Origin: Isoetes taiwanensis
Taxonomy: Eukaryota > Streptophyta > Lycopodiopsida > Isoetales > Isoetaceae
DNA length: 64,000 nt
Assembly (NCBI GenBank): GCA_021234155.1
Contig: JAJEKV010000065.1
Location: 2,777,396 to 2,841,395 of the forward strand
Direction: 5' to 3'
Shown here: in pieces, positions 30,981 through 41,099 of the stretch
Layout of the letters: each line of letters begins with the position of its first letter
Position numbering within the stretch: position 1 is the stretch's first letter
Notes under the pieces: model-generated
What the model was told of the DNA's origin: nothing
The model's database searches: none
What the model saw: the letters and a program-made list of their open reading frames with translations, nothing else
Program-made: the position numbers and the translations under genes

Positions 30981-32620
30981 GGAATAGAATAGAATAGCAT
31001 AGAATAGTTTTTAGCGTCCACGGAGACCAATTGGCCTATGGGACCCAAACAAAAGAGGGCGCGCAAGCGTATTGAGGGCGAGATTAAAACCCCGCTTAGA
31101 AGGCTTTCGAGGGAAAAATCTTAGCGGTAATAAGCATCTTGGCACTTTGCATACAATTGCATAAGACGGTTCAATACCAGTCCCGTAGGACACAAATGAG
31201 TCCATGCATCCATAACCTCCCGGAGGTATGACCCCAACAATCCTAATCGATGTAGTCAATAAGCGATGCAACGGCTGGTGGCGAACTACTAATGTCGAAC
31301 ATATGCGGCTCTGGGATATGGGCAAATGCTGGGCAAATCTGGAGGGCATGACATTCATCCTCAATCGGCCCTGGCGACAACAGCGGCAAAGCCTTTGCTC
31401 TCGTGGTTCACAGAGCCCAAGCCACTGTTTCAATGCGGGGATGTGCACCGCGTCGGGAATGGCAGCGATAAGTTTGGCTTCTTCATGCGTATTTGGGTGT
31501 ACAAATCTTGGTGTGGGCCTCTTGTGAGCCTAGGATTAACTTGTTGTTGATAGTGTGCCAGACTTAGCGTCGTCGGAGCCACGCATCCCGAGCTGCGAAG
31601 GAAAGTAGCATCTAGGTACGGTTTAAGTGCCTCACGATCTTTCTTTGTCCGGCGTGGGCGCATCTGTTTGCTGCACACCCGACATGAGAACCAGCGAGCT
31701 TGCTTGTCTTTCAGGGAGTTTGGTTGAGGACCCATCGCCGTGGCCAAAGCAAGGTGGGGGCAAGCGTGTATCAGCCATAGCGACCACCTTTTGGAAGTAA
31801 GCGATATGGCGTTCCAATCTTTTTTGCTGGCCGGAGGGGTAGAAAGCCTATCTCACAGGTGATGGGATCTGGTGCTGAGGCTGTGGACTTCACCCCGGGG
31901 GCTCGCGCCAAGAAGGCCTTCTGCACCTTTTTCGAGGTCATTCGGTGTTGAGGGATATCACTGACCCCACACTTCTGCCCCATACAAAGGACCAGCTCAA
32001 CCAAGGGCCGAAACAAATGTGATTGGTGGCCCCGGGCATACAACCGCCTTTGTGGCATTTGTTTACGCATGGCATATAGTGCTTTCAACCAGCCGTGACC
32101 AAGAACCCGATAGCTGCATCCCAATGAGTGGTAGTTGAGAACTCAATCCCCAAGTACCTTGTAGGTCGGAGCCACCTCTACTCCTTCCCACGGTAAGTGA
32201 ATGTGGGAAGCCTTGGTGGCGGGATGATGCAACTAGGAGCACCCTAGTTTTGGCCAAGTTAACTTCGCATGCCCGGTGAATTGGCAAAAAGTGTCAAAAC
32301 ATCAGGTGGACGTTGCATGTCCCTCCGAGTATAGGCCATGAGGTTGACATCGTCGGCATATATGAGTTGCGGTTTGTGTGATGCATGAGATGTGCCAGCA
32401 CCTCCATGTTCAGAGAGCCAATCTTCCAGCCCGATCAATGTATAGGCCAAAGAGTGTGGGGAGAGGGGACAACCCCGGCGCACTCCAATGCCCTCACCCG
32501 ATCTTGGCCGTGTTGCCGATGTGATACGGCATGAGCATGCCTCGCATGACCTATACGCGCGTGCATTCGCAAGTCCGGGGGTCCCATTTTGCTAATAATC
32601 GTCCATAGCTTGTGGGTTGT
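30981..32620 (-). mobile_element. LINE 3' part with RT, decayed
   Basis: Read from 32,620 downwards, frames give LWTIISKMGPPDLRMHARI, then RRGCPLSPHSLAYTLIGLED and the catalytic YADD (QLIYADDVNLMAYTRRDMQR) near 32,355. Next are ACEVNLAKTRVL and RPLVELVLCMG near 32,000. The 3' non-coding end at 31,015-31,260 matches the LINE end at 62,150-62,400. The end is followed by GGAATAGAATAGAATAG (30,981-31,007), read as an ATTCT-repeat tail on the element strand. Non-LTR elements copy by target-primed reverse transcription; this copy has many frameshifts and lacks the endonuclease. Confidence 0.82.
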
Positions 32621-32945
32621 ACCTGCAAGTAAGTTGTCTTTTTATGCCATTAGCAATACAAGAAGTTTGAATTTAATTGATAAATATTCTCCACCACAGT
32701 CAGATCGAATACATTTTACCTTTTTGTTTGTTTCCCTCTCCACTTCAATTACATACTGTTTGATTGCCACTAAGGTGTGGGAATTTCCTTCCAAACAATA
32801 ACATTTGCACCTCCTACTATAGTCATCTATGAGTGTTATAAAGTACCACTTGTTTGTCTTCCTTTAACATTTAAAGAGACACGCAAATCTGTATGTATTA
32901 ATTCAAGTACATCATTTGCTCGATCTTTTGTCTTTCTAAAGGATA
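32620..32945 (-). pseudogene. Copia integrase core remnant
   Basis: Minus strand reads KTKDRANDVLELIHTDLRVS (first Asp), FITLIDDYSRRCKCY after a frameshift, and CIRSDCGGEYLSIKF (second Asp). Its distal end abuts the LINE at about 32,620 and its proximal end abuts the gypsy LTR segment at about 32,936-32,945, so it appears cut on both sides by younger elements. Confidence 0.8.
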
Positions 32946-34083
32946 CGGTATAAATACATATATTTCTAGGCCATGTCACCATACAAGCCTACCTTAGTGG
33001 CCTTGTATACCGTAGAGTGTAGATAAGGGAGCATGGCTAAGTTATTTGCATAACTTAGCCAACCTTGAGGATGGGACCATTTTCACATGGCCGCATCCTA
33101 TTGGGCACCCGCCACGTGGACGCACCCAATTGAAGCCACATGGCATGACATGGAAACCCTAACCTATAAATGGCCAAACCCTAACCCTAGACCATTTTTC
33201 TGGCTCTAACAGTCTTGGAACCTTGTTCGCGCTCAAAACTTCATTTTGAGAACCATCTGCTATGGCATAGCATAGCACAGCAACCCCCTGATCGTGCGTG
33301 GATTGGAAGGAGCAGGATCTACTTCGAACTCCTTGAAAGCCATGGAGAAGGAGGGAGTTCCTCAGGAGCAGGTATTTGGAGTAGATTCCTTTGTAGACCA
33401 TCTGGAATTTAAGATTCCAGATGAGTTAGCATTTCGTATCTCTAGTAGAGCCATTTTAGAACCCTCAGTCTAGATCTTGAACCCTAATCAATGAACCCTA
33501 ACTATAAGTTAGATGCATGTGATTAAGATTAGATGGTATTCTCGTTATTTATCATGTTATGTGGATATATGATGTTGGTTGATCATGTTTGCTCCTCTTA
33601 CATTGGGAAGGGGGGTAGAGATCTAGCAGCCATTATTTAGATGATGCTCCTAGTTTAGACCCCTTAGTTCCTATTAGATGCGGACTGTGCATAGAGCCCA
33701 TAAGGCTAAGGAGGCTATGGAGTGACTGAACACCACATAACAGGGTTAGTGGCAAAGTGGAGGGAGGCCCCTGCTGAGCGCGGCTACTGGGGATCCATAA
33801 CGGGCTAGGCTATAGTCGTTCACTTCGTGTGGGCCGGGTCTGGATCCGGCACTCAATGGTGTCACCCTGACTCTCAAGAGTTATAGGTGTCAGCCTGGGT
33901 CTTGTTTTGGGGAGTTCAATCGGGTACGGACGTGTGTTGCCATAATCCTCTAGCCACCCATAGAGCCACTATTCTACAGGAATGGAGATATAACCCTTCC
34001 TACCTCATCGGACCAGGGAGATGTAACCCGAAGTAGTCTTGTTGGGTGATACCATGAGATTGCATCTCCAGCAGGTTATAGTC
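32936..34083 (+). repeat. 5' LTR of a chromodomain Ty3/gypsy element
   Basis: GGTATAAATACATATATTTC, CTAGGCCATGTCACC and TAAGGGAGCATGGCTAAGTT match the segment at 40,215-40,320 in the same order. The LTR continues through a TATA-like ACCTATAAATGG at 33,162 and ends before ATCAGAGCC at about 34,084. The start is not sharp: the first bases also read as integrase of the neighbouring copia fragment. The far end is inferred from the primer-site-like sequence only. Confidence 0.65.
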
Positions 34084-34095
34084 ACATCAGAGCCT
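34084..34095 (+). other. Primer-binding-site-like sequence
   Basis: CACATCAGAGCC resembles the Met-tRNA primer site TGGTATCAGAGC, with ATCAGAGC conserved. Its position after the LTR fits, but the first bases differ. Confidence 0.4.
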
Positions 34096-34439
34096 GATTT
34101 AACCCATCTGCAAAGTATGCACAGGAGGGGCGGATGGAGTGGTCAACCCTAGTCATTGTCTATAGCCAGCCCTGCCATTGTTATATCTCATTATGCTCTA
34201 TCTTGAGTCCTAGTCGTCAGTCTACCTCCCTTATGAGTCTGAGTCTTAGTAGGAGCTATTCTGCTTTACGATGTATTGACATCTATGATAAATCTATGGA
34301 TGGATAGATGGTACTACTTTTCGAGGTAGCTGGTTATATTGTTATTGCTAGTTCTAATGTTTGTGTTTATGCTTTCGCTATTATAGGAGCCTAAAAGGGA
34401 AGGGCACGCAATACACCTTCGTGCCCCTTCCCACACCAT

Positions 34440-35090
34440 GGCCATCCCAGATGCAGGATAGACCATTGAGATCGTAGCATTCACTTCTGAAGGTGAGGAG
34501 CAAGCAGCAGGAGCAACCTTGGCAACAGGAGCAACCCCAGCAGCAGGAAGAGCAGCAAGAGGAGCAAACACCGTGAAAGAAAAGGAAGGGCAAGGAGAAA
34601 GTGGCCGAAAGGGAGGAAAAGAGGTCGGCAAGGGAGAAGCAAACAAAGAGGCATGAAGATCGGCAGAGGGGGAGCATGGTTATTAAAGAACCACAACCGG
34701 ACGAACCGTGGAGGACGAGTCCGAGGAGGAAGAAAGGTGCCAACAAGAGGGGGAGCAAGAGGCTGAAGAAGAAGAGGAGGAGGAAGCCGAAGAACAGACG
34801 AAGCCTACACTCGGCCACCATATCCAGTGCAGCCCAAGCCACCCAAGAAGACGGCCAAGAAGTACAAGATGAGCAAGAAGCCATTTCAGCGAAGCAAGAC
34901 ATCGAGTACGAGAAGAAAAAGGCTGCATACAAGATTTATCTTTGCCGATGGATCTGACATAATTACTGGTACTGCAAGCAGAGTGCAGAGAACTGTCAAA
35001 GGCGGCTGACCAAGGTCGAAAAGCAACCTCCACCACCTCGACCCGACTCTCTAGAAGGTCTGCCATGGGCCAAATTCCAAGCATAGTAGA
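34440..35090 (+). other. Low-complexity Gln/Glu/Lys-rich coding-like region
   Basis: All three plus frames are biased: KQQEQPWQQEQPQQQEEQQE at about 34,500-34,560, EREEKRSAREKQTKRHEDRQ near 34,600, and EEERCQQEGEQEAEEEEEEE near 34,720-34,780. Stops and frame changes occur. It could be the gag leader of the gypsy element or a charged tail of the following histone-like sequence; I cannot tell. A hairpin GGGAAGGGCACG...CGTGCCCCTTCCC is just upstream at 34,397-34,431. The minus-strand Leu/Ser-rich frames here are shadows. Confidence 0.4.
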
Positions 35091-35594
35091 GCTTCCCGGG
35101 AAATCTGGCACTTCCAATAGTGCATCAATCTGTGAATTTGAAAAGTCTCTTTTCAATGCCTACATCAGGAGATAATGCAAGAGTTTAGGACCGACTATTG
35201 AGTGACACGCCTGACGGTCCAATCCTTGCAGGAAGCGGCCGAAGCTGAGTTGGTCCAGCTCCCGGGGGATGCACCTATTGTATAGGGGGTATGCCACCTG
35301 CGTGCAAGGGGTCGGCAGAAACCCCCTTGTATACGTGTTTGAATTTTTACAGAAACCCCCTTTCCAGCCACATACAGTGCCAAATTCGCCCTAAAAACCC
35401 CAAAAAGCTACCCCTAGGTACGAGTATATGTACGGTTTAAGGGGAAAACAAACCCTTTCGGGTCACTCACATGGTTTGTAAGGCCAAAACTATGTGAACC
35501 CCCCTTGGTCCAGCTGTTCGAGGAGGGCAATTTATGTGCAATCCACGCCAAGAGAGTGACTGTAATGCTTAAGGACCTTAGCTTGGAGAATTAG
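35091..35594 (+). pseudogene. Histone H3/CENH3-like pseudogene with MITE insertion
   Basis: One frame gives ASREIWHFQ, then after stops SFQCLHQEIMQEFRTDY, VTRLTVQSLQEAAEAELVQL and, across a 244-bp insertion, [20 protein letters not shown] ending DLSLEN and a stop at 35,592-35,594. This follows the histone-fold order of H3: alpha-N (ALREI), alpha-1 (FQRLVREI), alpha-2 (ALQEA-E-YLVGLFED) and loop 2 ([11 protein letters not shown]). WHFQ and INL in place of KYQ and TEL recall plant CENH3, but loop 1 has the H3 length. Three in-frame stops in the alpha-N/alpha-1 part and one in loop 1 make it a pseudogene. It lies between the two gypsy LTR segments. Confidence 0.7.
35261..35504. mobile_element. 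244-bp insertion with 11-bp target duplication
   Basis: TTGGTCCAGCT occurs at 35,250-35,260 and 35,505-35,515. Dropping the intervening 244 bp and one copy joins the histone-like helix in frame (ELVQL to FEEG). The ends are weakly inverted: GGGGGATGCAC on the left and GGGGGGTTCAC on the right, read on the other strand. The long duplication would suit a Mutator-type MITE (9-11 bp), which is inference. Confidence 0.72.
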
Positions 35595-35719
35595 GAAAGA
35601 TAAAATTTAGAAACTTTTTGTATCAAATTTTGATATTACATGTACTAAGACTCTATTATTAATATGATAAGTTAAGATTTAGCTTAAAATATGTCAATTT
35701 TGGTCAAAAGTTAGTGACC

Positions 35720-36035
35720 TTGATCACTCCGCGCTAGAGGCCTCTGCAACTGGGGCCGCAAGCCCCTTCCCGCGAAGTAGCCCAGTTTGCTCTTATTTGC
35801 ACTTAGAATTGTCAGAATGTTATGAGACAAGTTGGTAGATAGCCTAGACTTGAGAAAATCTTGCATCCCAGCACTTTAAATTCCTGAAAAATGTTCGCAT
35901 GGAGTAACCCGGCTTGCTCTTGTTTACACTTAGAATTGTCATATCAGTATAAGATAAGCTGATTAGTATGAGATAAGTTGGTAGATAGCCTAGACTCGAG
36001 CAAATCTTGCATCAAAGCACTTTAAATTCCCCAAA
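35720..36035. repeat. Tandem duplication of about 130 bp
   Basis: GTAGCCCAGTTTGCTCTTAT at 35,777 recurs as GTAACCCGGCTTGCTCTTGT at about 35,905. Both are followed by CACTTAGAATTGTCA, GTTGGTAGATAGCCTAGACT and AAATCTTGCATC. A further flank CCGGGTCGCTCTGCA near 36,068 suggests a third, degenerate copy. Confidence 0.82.
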
Positions 36036-36039
36036 ATGG

Positions 36040-36280
36040 TTAGCAATTTGCACAAATGGACCCACCCGGGTCGCTCTGCACCAGAGGCCTTTGTAATTGA
36101 TGTTGACATTGAACTACTGCCATGCATTCTAGTGTTTTGTAGCACTCTATTCTAGCTTTCCAATCCATTTGGACCTCATCTTTAAAAAATTCCTGCGGTA
36201 GCAAGAATCGAACCTCTTGCCTACATGGATGAACCCCCTCCCCTCCGCCTCCCCATGCCAACCACTGAGGGCGAGCATCA
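36040..36280 (-). mobile_element. tRNA-derived SINE
   Basis: Minus strand has an A-box-like GCCCTCAGTGGTTGGCATGG at about 36,272-36,253 and a B box AGGTTCGATTCTT near 36,205, spaced as in tRNA-derived SINE promoters. The body runs on to about 36,040 (GGAAAGCTAGAATAGAGTGC, ATTACAAAGGCCTCTGG). Plant Au-type SINEs have this design. The 3' end and target duplications are not clear. Confidence 0.5.
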
Positions 36281-38170
36281 TTTATTTTTTAATTATAATC
36301 CTTAATTAAATTTGAGTTTTAATCATGTTGGATAATATTAATGGACAAGACCGTTAGAGTTACAACCAAGTCCCTTAAGCTAGAGAGAGACATCATCTGC
36401 ATTCATCTTAGCTTAGTTGTCTCTCTTATCTTGCTAAGTGTCTTCTTATCTACCCATAGGTAGTATAATCAAACCCTTTTCTTAGCAACCCAGCTAGTTG
36501 CCGAGGGCATAGAAATTGTTGTCACACGTTGGTATGACACACCAACACATGCGATAGATGCACCATCATCAAGTGTCTTCTGCCATACCTTTGCATCATA
36601 GGTAATTATCCAGGAATTCATCCTACCTAGGTAATTTAGCTCAACACACCAAGTATGGCCATAACCATAAGTCTTCGTTGCCCCACGACAGTAAATAGGT
36701 ACCTTTCTCACCACTTAGTAAAGTGCCAAATGCCAAGGGGTCATTTGGGGTTAGAGTGGATAAAGCCATAAATATAGAGATTGTAGAGCCTGCATACATA
36801 AATAATTGTTATTACGGTAGTATTAGCTGCCTTCTGCACTTTAGGGCAGTCAAATAGGTCAGCGAAACTGTCATTGCAGATCTTCGAGCACTCAACACAT
36901 GAGCCACTCGACAACATCGACGAATTTAAAAGCAGAGAGCAACCTTATGGAGGAAACTTCAGCAAAGCAAAGGTCAAGATGGTGTATAGGGGAGCCCGAA
37001 CACCAATAATAAAGAGGAACCTATAGAAAGGATGATTGAGACATCAAGAATAGACACATGAGTTGCCAACAAGGGCTATGCAACAGCCAATGGGCATCAT
37101 AGCACTGACACCATTGATCACATTAGGGAAAGAACATCTCCTAGTCAAAGATATTCTCCAAGTACTATATTGTCTCGAGAAAGGGCCCCACATTGACGAC
37201 TATTGTCACAATCTGCCACCAACAAGTAGATGACTTCATTGACTAGTGACATCAAAAGTTTCTAAAAGAGGAGACAGGACATATCTTCTAGGAAGGGCAA
37301 CTATCTCAAATATACAGGCCCATAGTAGTATCAGATCTAGACATCAAGCAAAGATGCTTTGACTAAGTAAGTATTACAAGCCAGCGAGGATGGGTAGCAC
37401 AGGAATAGGAGTACGGCCAAACAGCAACCAATTTCGTCCTCGTCAACCCCGATACTTCAAAGCAGCTACATCAGCCTCGGCAGCACCATCTCAAGATCAT
37501 GACGACCTTCTAACTTAGAGATTGGGTGTTAAACACCAACAAGAAGAGACACCATGGGGGACCAAATACCAGCATTATTAACGGATTAGTTAGGATTATA
37601 GTCGCTGCACATGGATGCAAATAGACTTTTCTCAGGAAGAGAAGTTGCACAATTAGAAGTGGTAAAGAGCTCAATATTGTCATCAGTCTTATAACAGCAG
37701 CATGTGACCGCCAAGGCGGAGAATCCAATCGACACAGTAAACAGAATATCAATTCAGGATTAGAAGGATCATCCTCAAATCTTGTAACCTTCAAGGCAGG
37801 ATGAGTCAACATGAAAGACTCTAGAGAGTGCATAAAATTACCTTCAAGCTTTTGAGATGAGATACTTTAACCTTACATCCTTAACTACATCATCAAGTCC
37901 ACTAATGTGGATAACTTTAATGAAGAGGACCAGCACAGTCAGAATTATGTTCGACAAAAAATCAGGGCACATGAATGATTATACAACAACTCCAAAGAGA
38001 TCAAATTTCTTCAATAATTCGTGGAACATCATCTTATTATTGTAACGACTAACGACTACACCAGCTTTTAGTAAGCTAGAGGACCTATCAGATAGTTGAA
38101 TATCTTAGAATTATGGATGATATCCATGATGGAATTGGGACGAAAATTCGAGTAGATTTTTGTCTTTTTT
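36281..38170 (+). other. Decayed internal region of the gypsy element
   Basis: No intact frame. Scattered plus-strand text (LEKGPTLTTIVTICHQQVDD near 37,180 and TSKQLHQPRQHHLKIMTT near 37,460) may derive from gag or early pol, but no diagnostic RT motif is readable. 36,281-36,880 shows nothing. Confidence 0.35.
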
Positions 38171-39240
38171 CTTTTTTGAAAGGATGAGCCCTGAGCAAAG
38201 CTTCAAGGATTGGGAAGAAAAACGTATGGAGTACTAAAATTATATACATTTCCTGACATATGTCCAACGTATTGGAACCTCTTCGTGAGCTTGATTATCT
38301 AAAATGGCACATTCTTGCCATACCATACACTACAAACACAGCTTTGGATACAGCCTTGTTGTCTACATAAGAGATTTTTTTAGATTGCATGGAATGCCCA
38401 GGGCGATCGTCTTTGATAGAGATCTGAAGCTCTTAAGTGCCTTTTGGCAAGACTTCTTCAACATGATATGCACCAAGTTGTGGAGGAGTTTTGCTTATCA
38501 CCCGCAGACGAATAGGCAAATGGAGCGCACCAACAGAATCTTGGAGAACATGTTGCGAAACTATGTTTGGAATAAGCAATCCAAATGGGATGATTACATC
38601 CACCTAAACGAGTTGCGTACAATATAATACGAAGCAAGAGTCATCAAAGATGTCTCCCTTCATGATCAGTTACGGTTATCAATGCTTGACCCCATATACG
38701 TGGCACAATCTAGCGTCCAATGTGGAAGTTTCTCAACAACGACGGCAGATATACAACAGCTTGTGGTAGAAGTGTGAGAATATCTTCAAACAGCAAGGGA
38801 ACATCAGAGGAGTCTAGCAGATAGACATAAAACTCTGGAGAGTTTGTTGTGGGAGATAAAGTTTGGCTCAAGTAAAGGTGAAGCAAGTGAAGCTCCGCAT
38901 CGGCAATTGTAAGAAACTTGCTTCAAGAAGGGAGGGGCCTTTTAAGATTGTCAAGCAAATAAGGAGCCAGTCATATAAGCTTGACTTACCCGCTCATCTA
39001 AAAGTTCACAAGGTCTTCCATGTAAGCTTATTAGAGAAACATAATCCAAATTTGGAGGAAGTTTTGGAGACTCCAACCTCGTTGGAGATGACCGAGGAAC
39101 AAATTGAATAGTTCCTGAATTAATTCTTGACAAAGCGTTCAAGCAAATAAGAAGGTTTTAATTCCTTCAATAGTTGGTTAAGTGGAAGCTACCAGTAAAA
39201 AATGCAACATGGGTATTAAAAAAGGATTTAGAGATACCCG
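38171..39240 (+). pseudogene. Ty3/gypsy integrase C-terminus with chromodomain
   Basis: Plus-strand frames give RDFFRLHGMPRAIVFDRDLK, then RSFAYHPQTNRQMERTNRIL (38,304-38,560), the integrase core around the second Asp and the catalytic Glu. KLASRREGPFKIVKQIRSQS and VHKVFHVSLLEKHNPN follow at 38,900-39,050. LVKWKLPVKNATWVLKKDLE near 39,175-39,230 matches the chromodomain pattern (LVKWKG...TWE...L). That marks the chromovirus branch, whose chromodomain guides insertion into marked chromatin. Stops at several points show decay. Confidence 0.82.
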
Positions 39241-39364
39241 CAATTTATGGAGCAGTTCGACGACCAAGTCATCTCTGAATTGGTCGACACCAACCCGCCA
39301 GATACTCTTACCATAAGCTTGTGTATGCCTTAGTGTCAAGTGCAGAAAGCGTATGCATCTCTTG

Positions 39365-39810
39365 AATGTTCTCTAGGCCAGTACGCACCACGAGTGCGCA
39401 TGACTGAGTCATGTGAAAGGAGCTCGTGATCATGGGAGATGATAGGATCATCTAGGATGTTCCCTAGCTTAAATCTTCAAGGCCATGATGCATTGGGGTG
39501 CGCATGACAGAAGGTCATGTACGAGTAGGCACGAGATCGTGGGCGATGATGGGATCACCGTTAGGATGTTCTCTATGCCACGATGCACGGCATGTGCACA
39601 TGACCATAGGAGTCATGATGAGGTAAACATAATCATGCGCGATGATGGGATCGCTTGGGACGTTCCCTAGCTTAAACCCCCAGGGGCATGAGGCACTGCG
39701 GGGGTACATGATCAAGGGGATCATGTACAAGGTAGCACCTGATCATGGGCAATGATAGGATCATCTTAAACGGTACTTAAGCTCAAATCCTATGGGTCAT
39801 GATTGAGTGC
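39365..39810. repeat. About 100-bp tandem repeat downstream of pol
   Basis: Four to five diverged units begin with GATGTTCTCTAG or GACGTTCCCTAGC at about 39,366, 39,456, 39,562 and 39,659. They contain GATCATGGGAGATGATAGGA variants and an internal CATGAC...GTCATG inverted repeat. They sit between the chromodomain and the 3' LTR. Confidence 0.82.
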
Positions 39811-40188
39811 AAGGTATTGGCTCAAGGAGATAATTAGGGATCTGGCCCTCTAGAACTGGATTAACGTAATGTGTTACTCATTGCAGGGCATTAAAGATGG
39901 GGAATCGAGGGGGAGCATATTACGAGGAGATAGGAGTATAAATTTTGTACTTAATTATAAACTCCTAAACTATTTGTTATAATATTAGGTGTTAACATCT
40001 ATGGTACTAACTATTGAGGTTGTATAATTTTTTTATAAGTATATAAGTATAGCCGTATAATTAATGTTATAAGTAGATATGAGAAGATCGATCATTTCAT
40101 CATAGTTAAATTGTTATATTACTTGTTATTGTACCCTGTAAGGTTGATGCATGTTCATCACCTTACCGTAATGTTGAGGACATCTATG

Positions 40189-40335
40189 ATAAGGGGGGAG
40201 AATGTGACGTTCCCCTGAAATATATGGTATAAATATGTATAGTTCTAGGCCACGTCAGCAAGCTTCCTATCTTAGTAGCCTCGTATACTGTGGATAAGGG
40301 AGCATGGCTAAGTTATTTATATAAGGAAGCCACCC
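40189..40335 (+). repeat. Polypurine tract and start of the 3' gypsy LTR
   Basis: AAGGGGGGAGAA at 40,190-40,201 is a good polypurine tract and is followed by TGTGACGTTCCCC, the LTR start. About 130 bp match the 5' LTR (TAAGGGAGCATGGCTAAGTT), after which the sequences part at about 40,330, where the LINE begins. The rest of the LTR is missing. Confidence 0.8.
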
Positions 40336-40365
40336 GTTAGGCGCTAAACTTAGGCGCTAGTTTGG

Positions 40366-40971
40366 TTGGTAAACTTAAGGTTATGGTTTCCTGTGCTTGA
40401 ACGGAACCCCAATGTGGGGTCTGGGAAAAACTCACAGAAGGGAAACAACGAAAGTGAAGCACATAGGAAAGAAAGCTTGGATCATTTGGAATTGATACAG
40501 TTGAAATCTGCACAAGAAGAGATTAGACAACTCAAACAATCCATAGAAGAATTGAAAGATGTTTTTGCTGAAGTACAGGAAAATCAAGACTCTTCTAAAG
40601 AAGGATTTGAACAACAATTCCAAGCACCAGAGCAGATTGTAGCACAAATTACCTCTAGTGTAGAAGCTAAAATACCAGATTTATTTGCCCAAGGACAGAA
40701 CAGAATTACAGAACATGAAGACCTTGCAAATCGCGCAAAAAATATTATTGTTGCTGGATTGCTAGAAGATGAACATGAAGATACAGAAACAGTTATTGAC
40801 AACTTCTTTAGAAACACAACGCATCTGCACAATCCAGAAGTTAAAACTTGTAAAAGATTGGGAAAGAAAATAGAAGGACGAATTAGACCGGTACTTCTTA
40901 AATTTGCTTCTAATGAAGCACGTGAAAGGATAATGCGGAATAAAAGTCATTTGAAAGGGCAAAAAGTTTAG
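40366..40971 (+). CDS. LINE ORF1 protein, coiled coil plus RNA-binding fold
   Basis: An open frame of about 200 residues. Residues 40-90 are a Glu/Gln/Lys-rich coiled coil (QLKSAQEEIRQLKQSIEELK). The second half reads NIIVAGLLEDEHEDTETVID, CKRLGKKIEGRIRPVLLKFA and MRNKSHLKGQKV, the pattern of ORF1p in L1/CR1-like elements, which coats element RNA. The frame is intact, but the start codon is uncertain: the true first codon may be internal, because the first 12 residues overlap the junction with older sequence. Confidence 0.72.
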   Translation: MVNLRLWFPVLERNPNVGSGKNSQKGNNESEAHRKESLDHLELIQLKSAQEEIRQLKQSIEELKDVFAEVQENQDSSKEGFEQQFQAPEQIVAQITSSVEAKIPDLFAQGQNRITEHEDLANRAKNIIVAGLLEDEHEDTETVIDNFFRNTTHLHNPEVKTCKRLGKKIEGRIRPVLLKFASNEARERIMRNKSHLKGQKV

Positions 40972-41099
40972 CTAAATAAATATTTGACTATGAAGCAATA
41001 GAAGGACAGAAATTTGTTGTTGGAAAAGGTTCAGGAATTAAAAAAATGAAGGCAAGAATGTATACATAATAAACAATCATATTGTTGTAAGGAACACAG

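Noticed and set aside
33168-33192. AACCCTAACC-type telomere-like repeat
   Set aside because: Only two or three imperfect units inside an LTR; not a telomere.
34381-34932. Leu/Ser/Cys-rich minus-strand frame resembling a membrane protein
   Set aside because: It is the complement of a Glu/Lys/Gln-rich low-complexity stretch, which forces Leu/Ser-rich antisense text.
35091-35594. Firm naming as CENH3
   Set aside because: Some residues suggest CENH3 but loop 1 has H3 length and the N-terminal tail cannot be traced, so only H3/CENH3-like is claimed.
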